Shown here in pieces: positions 28,525-36,164 of a stretch of 64,000 bases of DNA. The translations under genes and the position numbers were made by a program. How positions within the stretch are numbered: position 1 is the first letter of the stretch; every line of letters starts with the position of its first letter. The notes below the pieces were generated by a model, which was given only the letters and a program-made list of their open reading frames with translations, was not told the DNA's origin and ran no database searches. The stretch is from Amycolatopsis iheyensis (lineage in GTDB: Bacteria > Actinomycetota > Actinomycetes > Mycobacteriales > Pseudonocardiaceae). The stretch lies in the NCBI RefSeq assembly GCF_024703995.1, contig NZ_JAMXQV010000007.1, positions 366,307-430,306 on the forward strand, in the 5' to 3' direction.

Positions 28525-28962
28525 TCAATGTTGTGTAGAAACTTGATCTCGCGAGGTCACCCGGTTGAGCACCGACCACGCCCACGTTACGAACACCCAC
28601 AGGGCCAGCGCTGCCGCCGAGTCGGTGAAGATCGTGGCGAACCAGAACGCCGGGATCTGCGGCACGCCGACCAGGAAGTGCCCGGCGCTCGCCAGCCCGG
28701 ACAGCGAGTAGACCAGCAGGAACGCGAGCGCCCGCGGGTAGTTCTCGCGCAGGTAGGCGCGGTAGCCGAGCCAGCCGAACGCCGTGAACAGCACCCAGCC
28801 GAACGCGACGATGATCTGCGCGGCGAGCACCGGCAGGCCGGGGATCTGCGGGTAGTCCGCGGCCCGGATGACGTTGTGCGCGTAGTGCAGCGTGGTCGTG
28901 AGCAGCGAGAAGCCGAGAATCGCGCGAAGCGGTGTCAGCCCCTTCTCCTTCAGAACGTCCAT
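28525..28962 (-). CDS. Four-helix membrane protein of unknown function
   Basis: 145 residues with four predicted membrane helices (about 10-28, 44-66, 78-98 and 108-130) and short polar ends. Polar residues such as H27-x-x-H30-N (TTLHYAHNVIRA) sit at the end of helix 1. I do not recognise the family, though it recalls small DoxX- or DUF-type membrane proteins. The ATG has GGGGG upstream. It lies upstream of boxC on the same strand with 32 bp between them, so read-through is possible. There is no clear link to benzoate metabolism. Confidence 0.6.
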   Translation of the reverse strand: MDVLKEKGLTPLRAILGFSLLTTTLHYAHNVIRAADYPQIPGLPVLAAQIIVAFGWVLFTAFGWLGYRAYLRENYPRALAFLLVYSLSGLASAGHFLVGVPQIPAFWFATIFTDSAAALALWVFVTWAWSVLNRVTSRDQVSTQH

Positions 28963-29011
28963 CTTCGAACCCCCGATTTGATAGATCGCTCTAGCGAGAC
29001 TACCGCCGTCA

Positions 29012-29053
29012 CTTTCGTAGGGAAAGTGCCGGGCGGCACTTTCCCTACGAAAG
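29012..29053. repeat. Two inverted GGCACTTTC units forming a long hairpin
   Basis: CTTTCGTAGGGAAAGTGCC (29012-29030) and its exact complement (29035-29053) flank a GGGC loop, giving a perfect 19-bp stem. The units belong to the same family as those at 18741. The hairpin follows the GNAT stop codon by 8 bases and probably ends that transcript. Confidence 0.85.
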
Positions 29054-29060
29054 CTCCGCC

Positions 29061-29963
29061 TCAGACCAGGTCGATGCGGTGCTGGGTCACCGGGTAGCCC
29101 GCCTTGGCGAAGTTCTTCGCCATCGGGACGTTGCCGACGTCGGTGCCCGCGACGATCTTTTCGGCGCCGTGCGCGACGAGCTCGTGCGTGGCCTCTACCA
29201 GCAGGTCGTAGGCGTAACCCTTCCCCCGCTGCTCCGGCACGACGGCGATGTAGCCGACCACCGGGTCGTAGGCGTTGCGGCTCGGCAGCGTCAGCCCGAC
29301 GAGTTCGCCGTCGGGTGTGTACGCCAGCCGCCACCAGTCCCGCGGCGCCGGCATCCACCGCATGATGTCGAGGTCTTCGCGCGCGGCCGCGTCGAGGCCG
29401 TGCTCCTCGACCGTCTTCCGGACGTGCGCGTCGAGGCTGCCGACGTGCACGCGCTTGAAGACGTCCAGGATGACGTCGTCGTCCGGCTCGGGCCGGAACT
29501 CGAGCCTCCCGGGACGTTCCGGGAGGCCGTTTTCCGGCGTCCAGACGAACCGGTAGCGCTCGACGAGCTTGCGGTAGCCCGCCTTCTCGGCCGCCTCGAC
29601 ACGAACGTTCACTTCATGAGCGACGTCCGGGTCGTCCTGCCAGGCGGGCGGTGTGGTCAGCGAGTATTCCGCGCGCAGCGGTGCCTTCTTCAGCAGCTCG
29701 ACGCCCGCGTCGAAGTCGGTGAAGTCGAACCAGTCGAGCGCGATCGGTTCCTCGTCCTTCGGTGTGCCCCACCAGGCGGCCCGGGCCACGACGACGTCGT
29801 CGCGCAGCGCGATCCAGACCCATTCGGGCCGGTACTCGCCCTTGGCCGCCATCTCGGCAAAGTCGTTGCCGAGCAGCGTGCGGCCGACGAGGCCGCGGTC
29901 GGGCAGGGAGGTGAAGAGCGTTTCTTCGCCCGCTTCGAGCGGGCGGATGACCAGATCGGTCAC
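29061..29963 (-). CDS. GNAT-family N-acetyltransferase preceded by a leader peptide
   Basis: 300 residues with tandem GNAT-like halves. The acetyl-CoA loop is in the C-terminal half: VVPEQRGKGYAYDLLVEATHEL (Q-R-G-K-G-Y, about 240-246). DVGNVPMAKNFAKAGY then matches the usual N-x-x-x-x-x-F-x-x-x-G-F ending. The N-terminal half (to about 130) lacks this loop. The GTG follows GGAAGGAACCCT. The 5' region encodes an 18-residue peptide and competing stems, so expression is probably attenuated. The substrate is unknown. Doubled GNAT proteins of this kind in actinomycetes often acetylate small metabolites. Confidence 0.82.
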   Translation of the reverse strand: MTDLVIRPLEAGEETLFTSLPDRGLVGRTLLGNDFAEMAAKGEYRPEWVWIALRDDVVVARAAWWGTPKDEEPIALDWFDFTDFDAGVELLKKAPLRAEYSLTTPPAWQDDPDVAHEVNVRVEAAEKAGYRKLVERYRFVWTPENGLPERPGRLEFRPEPDDDVILDVFKRVHVGSLDAHVRKTVEEHGLDAAAREDLDIMRWMPAPRDWWRLAYTPDGELVGLTLPSRNAYDPVVGYIAVVPEQRGKGYAYDLLVEATHELVAHGAEKIVAGTDVGNVPMAKNFAKAGYPVTQHRIDLV

Positions 29964-29973
29964 AGGGTTCCTT

Positions 29974-30034
29974 CCGGGAGAGCTGCGCGCTCCCGGTCAG
30001 CAGGCCGGCACCCTCGCGGCGAGGTGGGAGCGCG
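29974..30034 (-). promoter_or_regulatory. Attenuator-like competing stems in the GNAT leader
   Basis: On the transcript, segment A (CGCGCUCCC, from 30026-30034, inside the leader ORF) can pair over 9 bp with segment B (GGGAGCGCG, from 29986-29994). Segment B also takes part in a 7-bp hairpin with segment C, CCGGGAG/CUCCCGG (29990-29996 with 29974-29980), which runs into the ribosome site GGAAGG. The two structures exclude each other, and the position of a ribosome on the leader would choose between them. Confidence 0.6.
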
Positions 30035-30053
30035 TGATCGGTTGCGTGATCAT
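29997..30053 (-). CDS. 18-residue leader peptide
   Basis: The peptide MITQPITRSHLAARVPAC starts at an ATG with a near-perfect AGGAGGTGGGTCCG ribosome site and ends with cysteine directly before the stop. The core R-S-H-L-A-A-R-V-P-A-C resembles the R-x-H-x-D-L-x-R-V...C pattern of small actinobacterial leader peptides found before sulfur-metabolism genes. It lies 34 bp before the GNAT start on the same transcript, with competing stems between. The ORF is too short for statistical support. The ribosome site, promoter and structure argue that it is translated. Confidence 0.65.
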   Translation of the reverse strand: MITQPITRSHLAARVPAC

Positions 30054-30092
30054 CGGACCCACCTCCTTTCGCTGATCATGGGTGCTGACGTG

Positions 30093-30122
30093 AAGTTAAG
30101 GGTCCCGGGCACCGGGCGTCAA
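30093..30122 (-). promoter_or_regulatory. Sigma-70-type promoter for the leader/GNAT transcript
   Basis: On the minus strand, TTGACG (30117-30122) and TAACTT (30093-30098) are spaced by 18 bases. The -35 overlaps the stop codon of the GH3 gene. The predicted start gives a short 5' leader before the leader-peptide ribosome site. Confidence 0.55.
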
Positions 30123-32545
30123 CGTATTTTCTGCAACACGACCCGCGTGCTCAACCGTGGCTGGTCGTAGGCGTGCGAAGCCTCGAGGACGTACTCGCCG
30201 GCGATGTGCTGCCAGCCGTCACGCCAGACCTCCAGGGACCTCGGCTTGATGACGATGTCGGTCTCGACGGCCTCGCCGGGCCTGGCTTCGACGCTCGCGA
30301 AGCCCGCCAGCCAGCGCGGCGGGCGGTCGCCGCGCTCGGTCGGGGCCAGGTAGAGCTGGACGACTTCGCGGCCCTTTCGCTTGCCTGAGTTGCGTACGCG
30401 GACTCGCACGCGAGCGCCGCCCTCGTCGTCCGGGTAGACGTCGAGCTCCTCGTAGACCCACGTCGTGTAGCCCTGGCCGTGGCCGAACCAGTACGCGGGC
30501 TTCCGCTCGACCCGCGCCCAGGCGCTGTAGCCGATGTGGACGCCTTCGTCGTAGGCGAGTTCGCCGTCTTGCGGTGTCACGTCGGTGACCGGGGCGTCTT
30601 CGAGCCGCGCGGGCCACGTCGTCGGCAGGCGGCCGCCGGGTTCTTCCACGCCCAGGAGGACGTCGGCGAGCGCGTCGCCGCCGGCCTGGCCGGGGAACCA
30701 GGTGAGCAGGACCGCGGCCACCTCGTCGCGCCACGGCAGCTCCACCGGGGAGCCGGCGTTGACCACGACGACCGTGTTGCGGTTGGCCTCGGCGACCCGC
30801 CGCACGAGTTCGTCCTGCCTTCCGGGCAGGGCCAGCGAAGTCCGGTCGAAGCCTTCGCTTTCGACTTCGGCGGTGGTGCCCACGACCACGACGGCGACGT
30901 CGGATTTCGCCGCCACCGCAACGGCTTCGTCGAGGGCGGCGTCCGGGTCGGGCACCGGGCCGCGGTGCCCGAGCGCGAAGGTGACCCAGGCGAAGGTGCC
31001 GCGCGCGAACTCCGCCATCTCCGACGGGATCCAGTAGGTCAGGCTGACGTCGACCGGCTCGCCCTCGGCCAGCTCGATCTCCCGCCGCTGCTCGTGGACC
31101 TGCATGATCGACGTGAAGACGTCGCCGCCTTCGGGCAGGTTCACGCCGTCGAAGAGGGTTTGGCCGGCGACGGTGAGGCGCAGGTCGCCGGGGCCGGTGA
31201 CGGCGAAGGTGTGGGTGCCGCCGCGCTCGGGCAGGTAGGTGCCGTCGATCTCGACCGAGGCGAGCGTGGCCATGTCGAGGCCGGCCGGGAGTTCCCCGAT
31301 CCACGTGATTTTGGCTTCCCTGAGCGGAAATTCAGCCAATCGGGTGCCATCCGCGGCTTTGGCCGTCGCGCGGAGCCGGAAATTGTCGGTGGCCGGCGGT
31401 AGCGTCGTTCGCGGATCGGCACCGGTGGAAAACGTGAGATCGGTGCCCGGGGGAAGGGCCTTGCGAAGGCCGTCGAGAGGGGAGACGACGTGTTCGGGAA
31501 ACACTGTGGCACTGCCACCGCCGAGGATCTTCGGGTCCGCGGCAAGCGCGCCGATCAGCGCGATGCTCCGCGGTTCGCGCAGCGGCAGTACGCCGGTTTC
31601 GTTGCCGAGCAACACGAAAGACCGGTGCGCGACCTCGCGCGCGACCGCGACGCCGTCGAGATCCGGCGTGCCCGGGAGGTGCCGGGTGCCGAGCGCGCCG
31701 GTCCGGTGGGCGAGCAGGAGCACGCGGCGCACCATGTCGTCGACGACTTCTTCGTCGACTTCGCCACCGCGCACGGCTTCGGCGAGCTGTTCGCCGAAAA
31801 CCGTGCGGGGGCCGGGCATCGCGACGTCGAGGCCGCCGTTGGCGGAGGCCACGGTGTCGCGCGCGGCCAGCCAGTCGGAGACGACGAAGCCGTCGAAGCC
31901 CCATTCGTCGCGCAGCACTCCGTTGAGCAGTTCGGCGTGCTGGGTCATCGTGGTGCCGTTGACGCTGTTGTAGGCGGCCATGATCCCCCACGGCCGGGCC
32001 CGCCGGACGATGAGTTCGAAGGGCGCGAGGTAGAGCTCGCGCAGCGCGCGTTCGCCGACCCGGACGTCGGCGGTGAAGCGCTCGGTCTCGAAGTCGTTGG
32101 CGACGAAGTGCTTGACGGTGACGGCGACCCCGCCGTCCTGCACGCCGGTCACGTAGCCGGCACCCATCAACCCGGTGAGGAGGGGATCTTCCGAGTAGCA
32201 CTCGAAGTGGCGGCCGCCCAGCGGCGAACGCTGGAGGTTGACCGTCGGAGCGAGCAAGACGTGCACGCCCTTGCGGCGGGCCTCCTGCGCGAGCAGGCGC
32301 CCGGCGCGCACGGCCAGCCGCGGGTCCCAGCTCGCGGCGAGCGCCGTCGGGCTCGGCAGGGTCACCGAGGGGTCGTCCGGGCTCCACCGCACTCCGCGAA
32401 CCCCGATCGGGCCGTCGGAGAGCACGAGGGAGCCCAGGCCGATCCGCGGGAGCGCGGGCAGCGACCAGACGTCCTGGCCGGCGAGCAGGCTCGCCTTGGC
32501 GTCCAGGTCGAGCTCGGCCAGCAACGCGTCGACGTCGAAGCTCAT
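30119..32545 (-). CDS. GH3 beta-glucosidase with inserted PA14-type domain
   Basis: 808 residues. The N-terminal GH3 barrel has VNLQRSPLGGRHFECYSEDP (20 residues, about 102-121), TVKHFVAND (143-151) and the nucleophile D224 in GFVVSDW. A PA14-like beta-barrel (about 385-520, starting near FRLRATAKAADGT) is inserted into the second GH3 domain, which resumes at VVVVGTTAEVESEGFDR. A fibronectin-III-like domain closes the protein. No signal peptide is evident, so it probably works in the cytosol on imported oligosaccharides. A TetR gene is divergent, 74 bp away. The ribosome site is weak. Confidence 0.92.
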   Translation of the reverse strand: MSFDVDALLAELDLDAKASLLAGQDVWSLPALPRIGLGSLVLSDGPIGVRGVRWSPDDPSVTLPSPTALAASWDPRLAVRAGRLLAQEARRKGVHVLLAPTVNLQRSPLGGRHFECYSEDPLLTGLMGAGYVTGVQDGGVAVTVKHFVANDFETERFTADVRVGERALRELYLAPFELIVRRARPWGIMAAYNSVNGTTMTQHAELLNGVLRDEWGFDGFVVSDWLAARDTVASANGGLDVAMPGPRTVFGEQLAEAVRGGEVDEEVVDDMVRRVLLLAHRTGALGTRHLPGTPDLDGVAVAREVAHRSFVLLGNETGVLPLREPRSIALIGALAADPKILGGGSATVFPEHVVSPLDGLRKALPPGTDLTFSTGADPRTTLPPATDNFRLRATAKAADGTRLAEFPLREAKITWIGELPAGLDMATLASVEIDGTYLPERGGTHTFAVTGPGDLRLTVAGQTLFDGVNLPEGGDVFTSIMQVHEQRREIELAEGEPVDVSLTYWIPSEMAEFARGTFAWVTFALGHRGPVPDPDAALDEAVAVAAKSDVAVVVVGTTAEVESEGFDRTSLALPGRQDELVRRVAEANRNTVVVVNAGSPVELPWRDEVAAVLLTWFPGQAGGDALADVLLGVEEPGGRLPTTWPARLEDAPVTDVTPQDGELAYDEGVHIGYSAWARVERKPAYWFGHGQGYTTWVYEELDVYPDDEGGARVRVRVRNSGKRKGREVVQLYLAPTERGDRPPRWLAGFASVEARPGEAVETDIVIKPRSLEVWRDGWQHIAGEYVLEASHAYDQPRLSTRVVLQKIR

Positions 32546-32551
32546 GGACAG

Positions 32552-32574
32552 CTACTCTACCTGGCGATGAGTAG
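32552..32574. promoter_or_regulatory. Inverted repeat between GH3 and TetR genes
   Basis: CTACTC (32552-32557) and GAGTAG (32569-32574) form a 6-bp inverted repeat with an 11-bp spacer in the 74-bp divergent promoter. It is a candidate operator for the TetR protein. Confidence 0.4.
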
Positions 32575-32606
32575 TGAACGTTATGGTTCCGTGACAGCTT
32601 CTCCCG

Positions 32607-32612
32607 TAGGCT
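32607..32612 (+). promoter_or_regulatory. -10 box (TAGGCT) for a leaderless tetR transcript
   Basis: TAGGCT lies 7 bases before the ATG at 32620 and there is no ribosome site. Confidence 0.45.
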
Positions 32613-32619
32613 CGGGATC

Positions 32620-33201
32620 ATGACCCGGGCCAGGGGCGCCGATCGCCGAGCAAGCATCGTCCGAGCGGCGTTCGAGGTGATCGCCGAGCGCGGCTACCGC
32701 GGCACGTCGCTGGCGGCCGTCGCCGACCGCGTCGGGCTGACCCAGCAGGGGCTGATGCACTACTTCCCCACGAAGGAAGACCTGCTGACGGCGGTGCTGG
32801 AGACCCGCGACGAATGGGACCTGCTGCACTTCGGCCACGCCCCACCGGGCGACGAGTCGGCGATGACGGTGAACCAGCTGGCCGACCTGGTCGACTACAA
32901 CGCGACCCGGCCGGGCATCGTCCAGACGTACACGGTGCTGGCGGCGGACAGCGTGACCGAGGACCATCCGGCGCGCGAGTACTTCCACGACCGGTACGCC
33001 CGGGTCCGCGCGGGCATGACCCAGATGCTCGAGCGCCACCGGGAAGAGCTCCCGCCGGGCAGCACCCCGGAACAGCTGGCCCCGATCGCCATCGCGGTCC
33101 TCGACGGCCTGCAGCTGCAGTGGCTGCTGGACCCGGCGGAGGTCGACATGCCGGCCGGGTTCCGCGCGTTCCTGACCTTGCTGGGGATCAAGCCCGACTG
33201 A
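32620..33201 (+). CDS. TetR-family regulator
   Basis: 193 residues. The N-terminal helix-turn-helix is AAFEVIAERGYRGTSLAAVADRVGLTQQGLMHYFPTKEDLL (first part about 15-35), with the TetR hallmark L-x-H-Y-F-x-x-K-x-x-L. The C-terminal ligand domain carries WD, H and Y residues lining a pocket (about 70-180). It is divergent from the GH3 beta-glucosidase and is the obvious candidate to repress it. The ligand would then be a sugar or plant glycoside. The ATG is at leaderless distance from TAGGCT. Confidence 0.88.
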   Translation: MTRARGADRRASIVRAAFEVIAERGYRGTSLAAVADRVGLTQQGLMHYFPTKEDLLTAVLETRDEWDLLHFGHAPPGDESAMTVNQLADLVDYNATRPGIVQTYTVLAADSVTEDHPAREYFHDRYARVRAGMTQMLERHREELPPGSTPEQLAPIAIAVLDGLQLQWLLDPAEVDMPAGFRAFLTLLGIKPD

Positions 33202-33203
33202 CG

Positions 33204-33587
33204 TCAGCTCATGCCGACGTGCTGCCGCTCGACCTCGATCAGGCCGACCACGCGCACCTGCTCGCGGGTGTAGGGCTGCCCGATGTACTTGGTGGCGATC
33301 CGGTCGACGATCGACCAGGCCTCGTCGCCTTCGATCCACTTCACCACGCGGCCGCGGACGACGACGGGCTCGAACGGGTTGTCCACCGGGGTCAGCGAAA
33401 GCGCCACGCGCGGGTCCCGGCGCAGGTTGCGGGCCTTGACCGAGTCCGGCCCGGTCATGATCGCGATGTGGTCGCCTTCCGGGTCGACCCAGACCGGCAC
33501 GGAATGGGGCGCGCCGTCGGGCAGCAGGGTGGCGAGGTGACCGAGCGCGGCACTGGCGACGACTCGGCGAACGTCGGCGTTGAGCAT
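33204..33587 (-). CDS. PPOX-class F420/FMN-dependent oxidoreductase family protein
   Basis: 127 residues, a split beta-barrel of the pyridoxamine-phosphate-oxidase fold. The family pattern GHLATLLPDGAPHSVPVWVD (20 residues) is followed by KARNLRRDPRVALSL, which binds the cofactor phosphate, and VVVRGRVV. Small actinobacterial members usually bind F420. The ATG at 33587 follows GGGAGATCACC. A longer frame overlaps the upstream reductase gene. The spacing of 13 bp to that gene implies one operon. Confidence 0.85.
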   Translation of the reverse strand: MLNADVRRVVASAALGHLATLLPDGAPHSVPVWVDPEGDHIAIMTGPDSVKARNLRRDPRVALSLTPVDNPFEPVVVRGRVVKWIEGDEAWSIVDRIATKYIGQPYTREQVRVVGLIEVERQHVGMS

Positions 33588-33600
33588 GGTGATCTCCCGT

Positions 33601-34188
33601 TCAGGCGACTGCGTAGTGGAGGTGGGTGACGCCGGGTGCGGCGACGGCTTCGACAAGGGTGAGGCGAACATGCGAGGGAAGCTCCTGGAAGAACGGCCGG
33701 CCGCCCCCGAGCAGCACCGGCACCTGGTGGAGCACGAACTCGTCGACCAGCCCGGCCCGCAGCGCGGAGGTCAGCACCCCGCCGCCCATGAGCGCGACGT
33801 CCTTGTCGCCGGCGACCTCGCGGGCGGCGGCGATGGCTTCCTTGACGTCACCGCACAGAGTCTGCCGTTCGGTGAGCTCGGGCGCCGGCCGGTTGCTGAC
33901 GAGGAACATCGGCGCGTTCGGGTGCGGGCTGCCGCCACCGAAGTGCTCGGAGTCCTCGTAGGTGTTGCGGCCCGCGACGACGGCGCCGACCCGGCCGGCG
34001 AGCTCGTCGAAGACGCGGGCGCTGGGCTCGCTGAGCTTGAAGAAGTCGAAGACCCGGCTGACGGTGTCGCCGTCGGTGTACCAGTCGAACAGCGTCCCGC
34101 CGTCGCCGAGCCCCTGTCCCGGCCCGGCGCCGCGGCCGGTGATGTACCCGTCGACCGAGACCGCGAGGGCACTGAAGACCTTGCTCAT
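33601..34188 (-). CDS. DHFR/RibD C-terminal-type reductase
   Basis: 195 residues. The DHFR-like fold is marked by ALAVSVDGYITG at the N-terminus, AVVAGRNTYED in the middle and VALMGGGVLTSALRAGLVDE near residue 135, with the G-G-G of the NADPH site. It belongs to the dihydrofolate-reductase-family proteins of actinomycetes rather than true FolA; the substrate is unknown. The ATG follows AAAGGAACGCGG. It leads a two-gene operon with the PPOX protein and is divergent from a HxlR regulator. Confidence 0.85.
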   Translation of the reverse strand: MSKVFSALAVSVDGYITGRGAGPGQGLGDGGTLFDWYTDGDTVSRVFDFFKLSEPSARVFDELAGRVGAVVAGRNTYEDSEHFGGGSPHPNAPMFLVSNRPAPELTERQTLCGDVKEAIAAAREVAGDKDVALMGGGVLTSALRAGLVDEFVLHQVPVLLGGGRPFFQELPSHVRLTLVEAVAAPGVTHLHYAVA

Positions 34189-34242
34189 CGCCGCGTTCCT
34201 TTCAGAGTTCCTTGAAGAGACTCGATGACCGTAGCAGTCTCC

Positions 34243-34272
34243 GTTCCTTTAGGGAACCCCAAGTGGTAAAAT
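34243..34272 (+). promoter_or_regulatory. Operator-like palindrome and leaderless promoter for the HxlR gene
   Basis: GTTCC and GGAAC flank TTTAG (34243-34257). TAAAAT at 34267-34272 is an excellent -10, and 6 bases separate it from the ATG at 34279, so the hxlR transcript is probably leaderless. The palindrome lies at the -35 region and would suit autoregulation and control of the divergent reductase. Confidence 0.55.
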
Positions 34273-34278
34273 GGTGCC

Positions 34279-34734
34279 ATGCAGCGGACGAACTTCAGCG
34301 AACTGGCGGCGTGCTCGATCGCACGCACGCTGGACGTCATCGGCGAGCCGTGGTCCCCCCTGATCCTCCGCGACGTGTGGGCGGGCTTCAGCCGGTTCGA
34401 GCAGCTCCAAGCGGACCTCGGCATCTCACGGAAGGTCCTCACGGAACGGCTGAACCACCTGGTGGAGCAGGGCGTGCTGGAGCGCCGCCCGTACGACCGC
34501 CGCCCCCGCTACGAGTACGTCCTGACGGAGAAGGGCGCGGAGCTGGTGGACATGCTGATGGCGATGACCCGCTGGGGCGACAAGTGGCTGGCGGGCGAAG
34601 CGGGCCCGCCGGTGCTGTACCGCCACCACGCCTGCGGCGAGATCAGCACGTTCGACTTCCACTGCGCCCACTGCGGCGAGTCGATGCACGCGAAAGACAT
34701 CGACCTCCTCCCCGGCCCGGGCGCGACGCGCTAA
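34279..34734 (+). CDS. HxlR-family regulator with C-terminal zinc-ribbon-like tail
   Basis: 151 residues. The winged helix contains CSIARTLDVIGEPWSPLILRDVWAG (first part) and the recognition helix LGISRKVLTERLNHLVEQG. An unusual tail (about 113-138) reads RHHACGEISTFDFHCAHCG, with His and Cys residues spaced like a small zinc or redox site. It is divergent from the DHFR-like/PPOX operon and probably controls it. The ATG is set by the leaderless promoter. It converges with the next MarR gene, leaving 166 bp without a gene. Confidence 0.85.
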   Translation: MQRTNFSELAACSIARTLDVIGEPWSPLILRDVWAGFSRFEQLQADLGISRKVLTERLNHLVEQGVLERRPYDRRPRYEYVLTEKGAELVDMLMAMTRWGDKWLAGEAGPPVLYRHHACGEISTFDFHCAHCGESMHAKDIDLLPGPGATR

Positions 34735-34900
34735 CCCTCCGCCGGCGCGACGAACAACGGCGGTTGCGCGACCCTCCCCAGCCGCACAACCGCCGCCGAC
34801 CGCACCCGAGCCACCTTCCCCGGCCGAGCACGGCGCTCACCAGTGGTCACCCCGGCGGCGCGACTACCCCCAGCAGCCGCGCCCCGGCCCACTCGCCCCC

Positions 34901-35347
34901 CTACGACAGCCGCGGCTGGGCGACCACCTCGCGAAGCCGCCGCAACGTCCGCAGCGTCGTCTCCAAGTCCTCCTGCGACACCTCCGCCGCGACGTCCTCC
35001 GCCCACTCCACCTGCGCCACCCCCAGCTCGCGCAGCGCCTCCTTCGCCCGCCGCGTCAACGTCAGCAGTGGCGCCCGCGCGTCGGCCGGGTTCGGCAGCC
35101 GGTCCAGCATTCCGTTGCGCAGCAAGCGGTTCACCGTCTCCTGCACGCTCTGCCGGCGCAACCCGCGCCGTCGCGCGACGTCCGCCGTCGTCGCCGGGCC
35201 GTGCTCCAGGAAGCCGAGCACCTGCCACTGCGCCGCCGTCAGCCCGACCGGCTCCGTCAGCGCGTCACCCGCGGCCAGGAAACCGCCGTTGCACGCGAAG
35301 ACCGCGTCGATCACGCGGGTGAACGTCTCGGCTCGAGGGGACCACAT
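34901..35347 (-). CDS. MarR-family regulator
   Basis: 148 residues. The winged helix has LTAAQWQVLGFLEHGPATTADVARRRGLRRQSVQETVNRL (first part), with a basic recognition helix, and the wing NPADARAPLLTLT, where the usual D-x-R is present. It is divergent from a DUF1579-like gene, and a perfect inverted repeat lies between them, so the two form a likely regulator-target pair. The single cysteine in VFACNGG could sense electrophiles, but this is inference. Confidence 0.85.
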   Translation of the reverse strand: MWSPRAETFTRVIDAVFACNGGFLAAGDALTEPVGLTAAQWQVLGFLEHGPATTADVARRRGLRRQSVQETVNRLLRNGMLDRLPNPADARAPLLTLTRRAKEALRELGVAQVEWAEDVAAEVSQEDLETTLRTLRRLREVVAQPRLS

Positions 35348-35367
35348 GCGTGCTAGTCTCGCACATT

Positions 35368-35381
35368 GACAGGCACCTGTC
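35368..35381. promoter_or_regulatory. MarR operator candidate
   Basis: GACAGG-CA-CCTGTC is a perfect 14-bp inverted repeat in the 49-bp gap between the divergent MarR and DUF1579-like genes. Confidence 0.65.
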
Positions 35382-35396
35382 GAAATGGAGACGACC

Positions 35397-35864
35397 ATGG
35401 ACATGCCCACCCTCGGTCCCGCACACGACGCGCTGAAGGCCTTCGCCGGCGACTGGACCGGCGCCGAAGAGCTGGCCGCGTCACCCTGGGCGCCGGCGTC
35501 GACCGCGCGGGGCGACTGCGAATACCGCCTTGCGCTCAACGGTTTCGCGCTGATCCAGCAATACCGGCAGCACCGGGAAGACGGCACGGAGTTCCTGGGG
35601 CACAACGTCTACACCGTCGACCCCCGAACCGGCGAGACGCTCTGCTACGGCTTCGACAGCTACGGCTTCCCGCCCGAGTCCCCCGCCCGCGGCGGCTGGA
35701 CCGGCGCCACGCTGATCCTGGAGAAGCGGACCGCTCGCGGCGTGGCCCGGCACCGGCTCACCCCGGACGGCGACGAGCTGACCCACGAAATCGACGTCCG
35801 CATGGGCGAAGACGGCGAATTCAGCGCATTTCTGCGAGCGCGCTACACGCGCGAAAACAGGTAG
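35397..35864 (+). CDS. DUF1579-like lipocalin-type protein
   Basis: 155 residues. The start LGPAHDALKAFAGDWTGAEEL fits the G-x-W opening of a small beta-barrel of the DUF1579/nitrobindin-like kind. YRLALNGFALIQQYRQ and GHNVYTVDPRTGE are further strands. No His or Cys haem ligand is obvious. The ATG at 35397 has GGAG at the right distance, while the ATG at 35385 does not. It is divergent from a MarR gene and probably its target. Ligand and role are unknown. Confidence 0.7.
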   Translation: MDMPTLGPAHDALKAFAGDWTGAEELAASPWAPASTARGDCEYRLALNGFALIQQYRQHREDGTEFLGHNVYTVDPRTGETLCYGFDSYGFPPESPARGGWTGATLILEKRTARGVARHRLTPDGDELTHEIDVRMGEDGEFSAFLRARYTRENR

Positions 35865-36130
35865 TGGAAACAGGTGACGCCCCTCCCCCCTTGCTTGAGG
35901 ACGTCACCCGTTTCCGGTCTCTGCCACCACATTCGCGAGCCTGCCGACCTGGGCGGCCCAGCGACGGGTCAATTAAACAACGATTATGAGTTATTCGGTG
36001 TTGCTCTATTTTCGGCTGTGCTGCGAGTGTGTCCCGGATACCGCCGACTGCCCAGAGAAAACGATTACTTTCACCCGAACGGCCTAACCCGCACCCCGGC
36101 CACCGGCACCTCCGCGCCACGCGGCCCGCC

Positions 36131-36157
36131 AAAACTGTCGGACCCCCGGAGTAGAGA
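36131..36157 (+). promoter_or_regulatory. Promoter for the ABC exporter (leaderless)
   Basis: AAAACTGTCGGACCCCCG is followed by TAGAGA at 36152-36157, then 7 bases to the GTG at 36165. The remaining part of the 300-bp gap (35865-36130) holds an unusually A+T-rich patch near 35970-36020 and no gene. Confidence 0.5.
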
Positions 36158-36164
36158 TGAACGT

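Noticed and set aside
35865..36164. A small ORF starting at the ATG at 36157 as an upstream peptide of the ABC gene
   Set aside because: It overlaps the probable leaderless start, has no ribosome site and ends after 16 codons. There is no structure suggesting attenuation.
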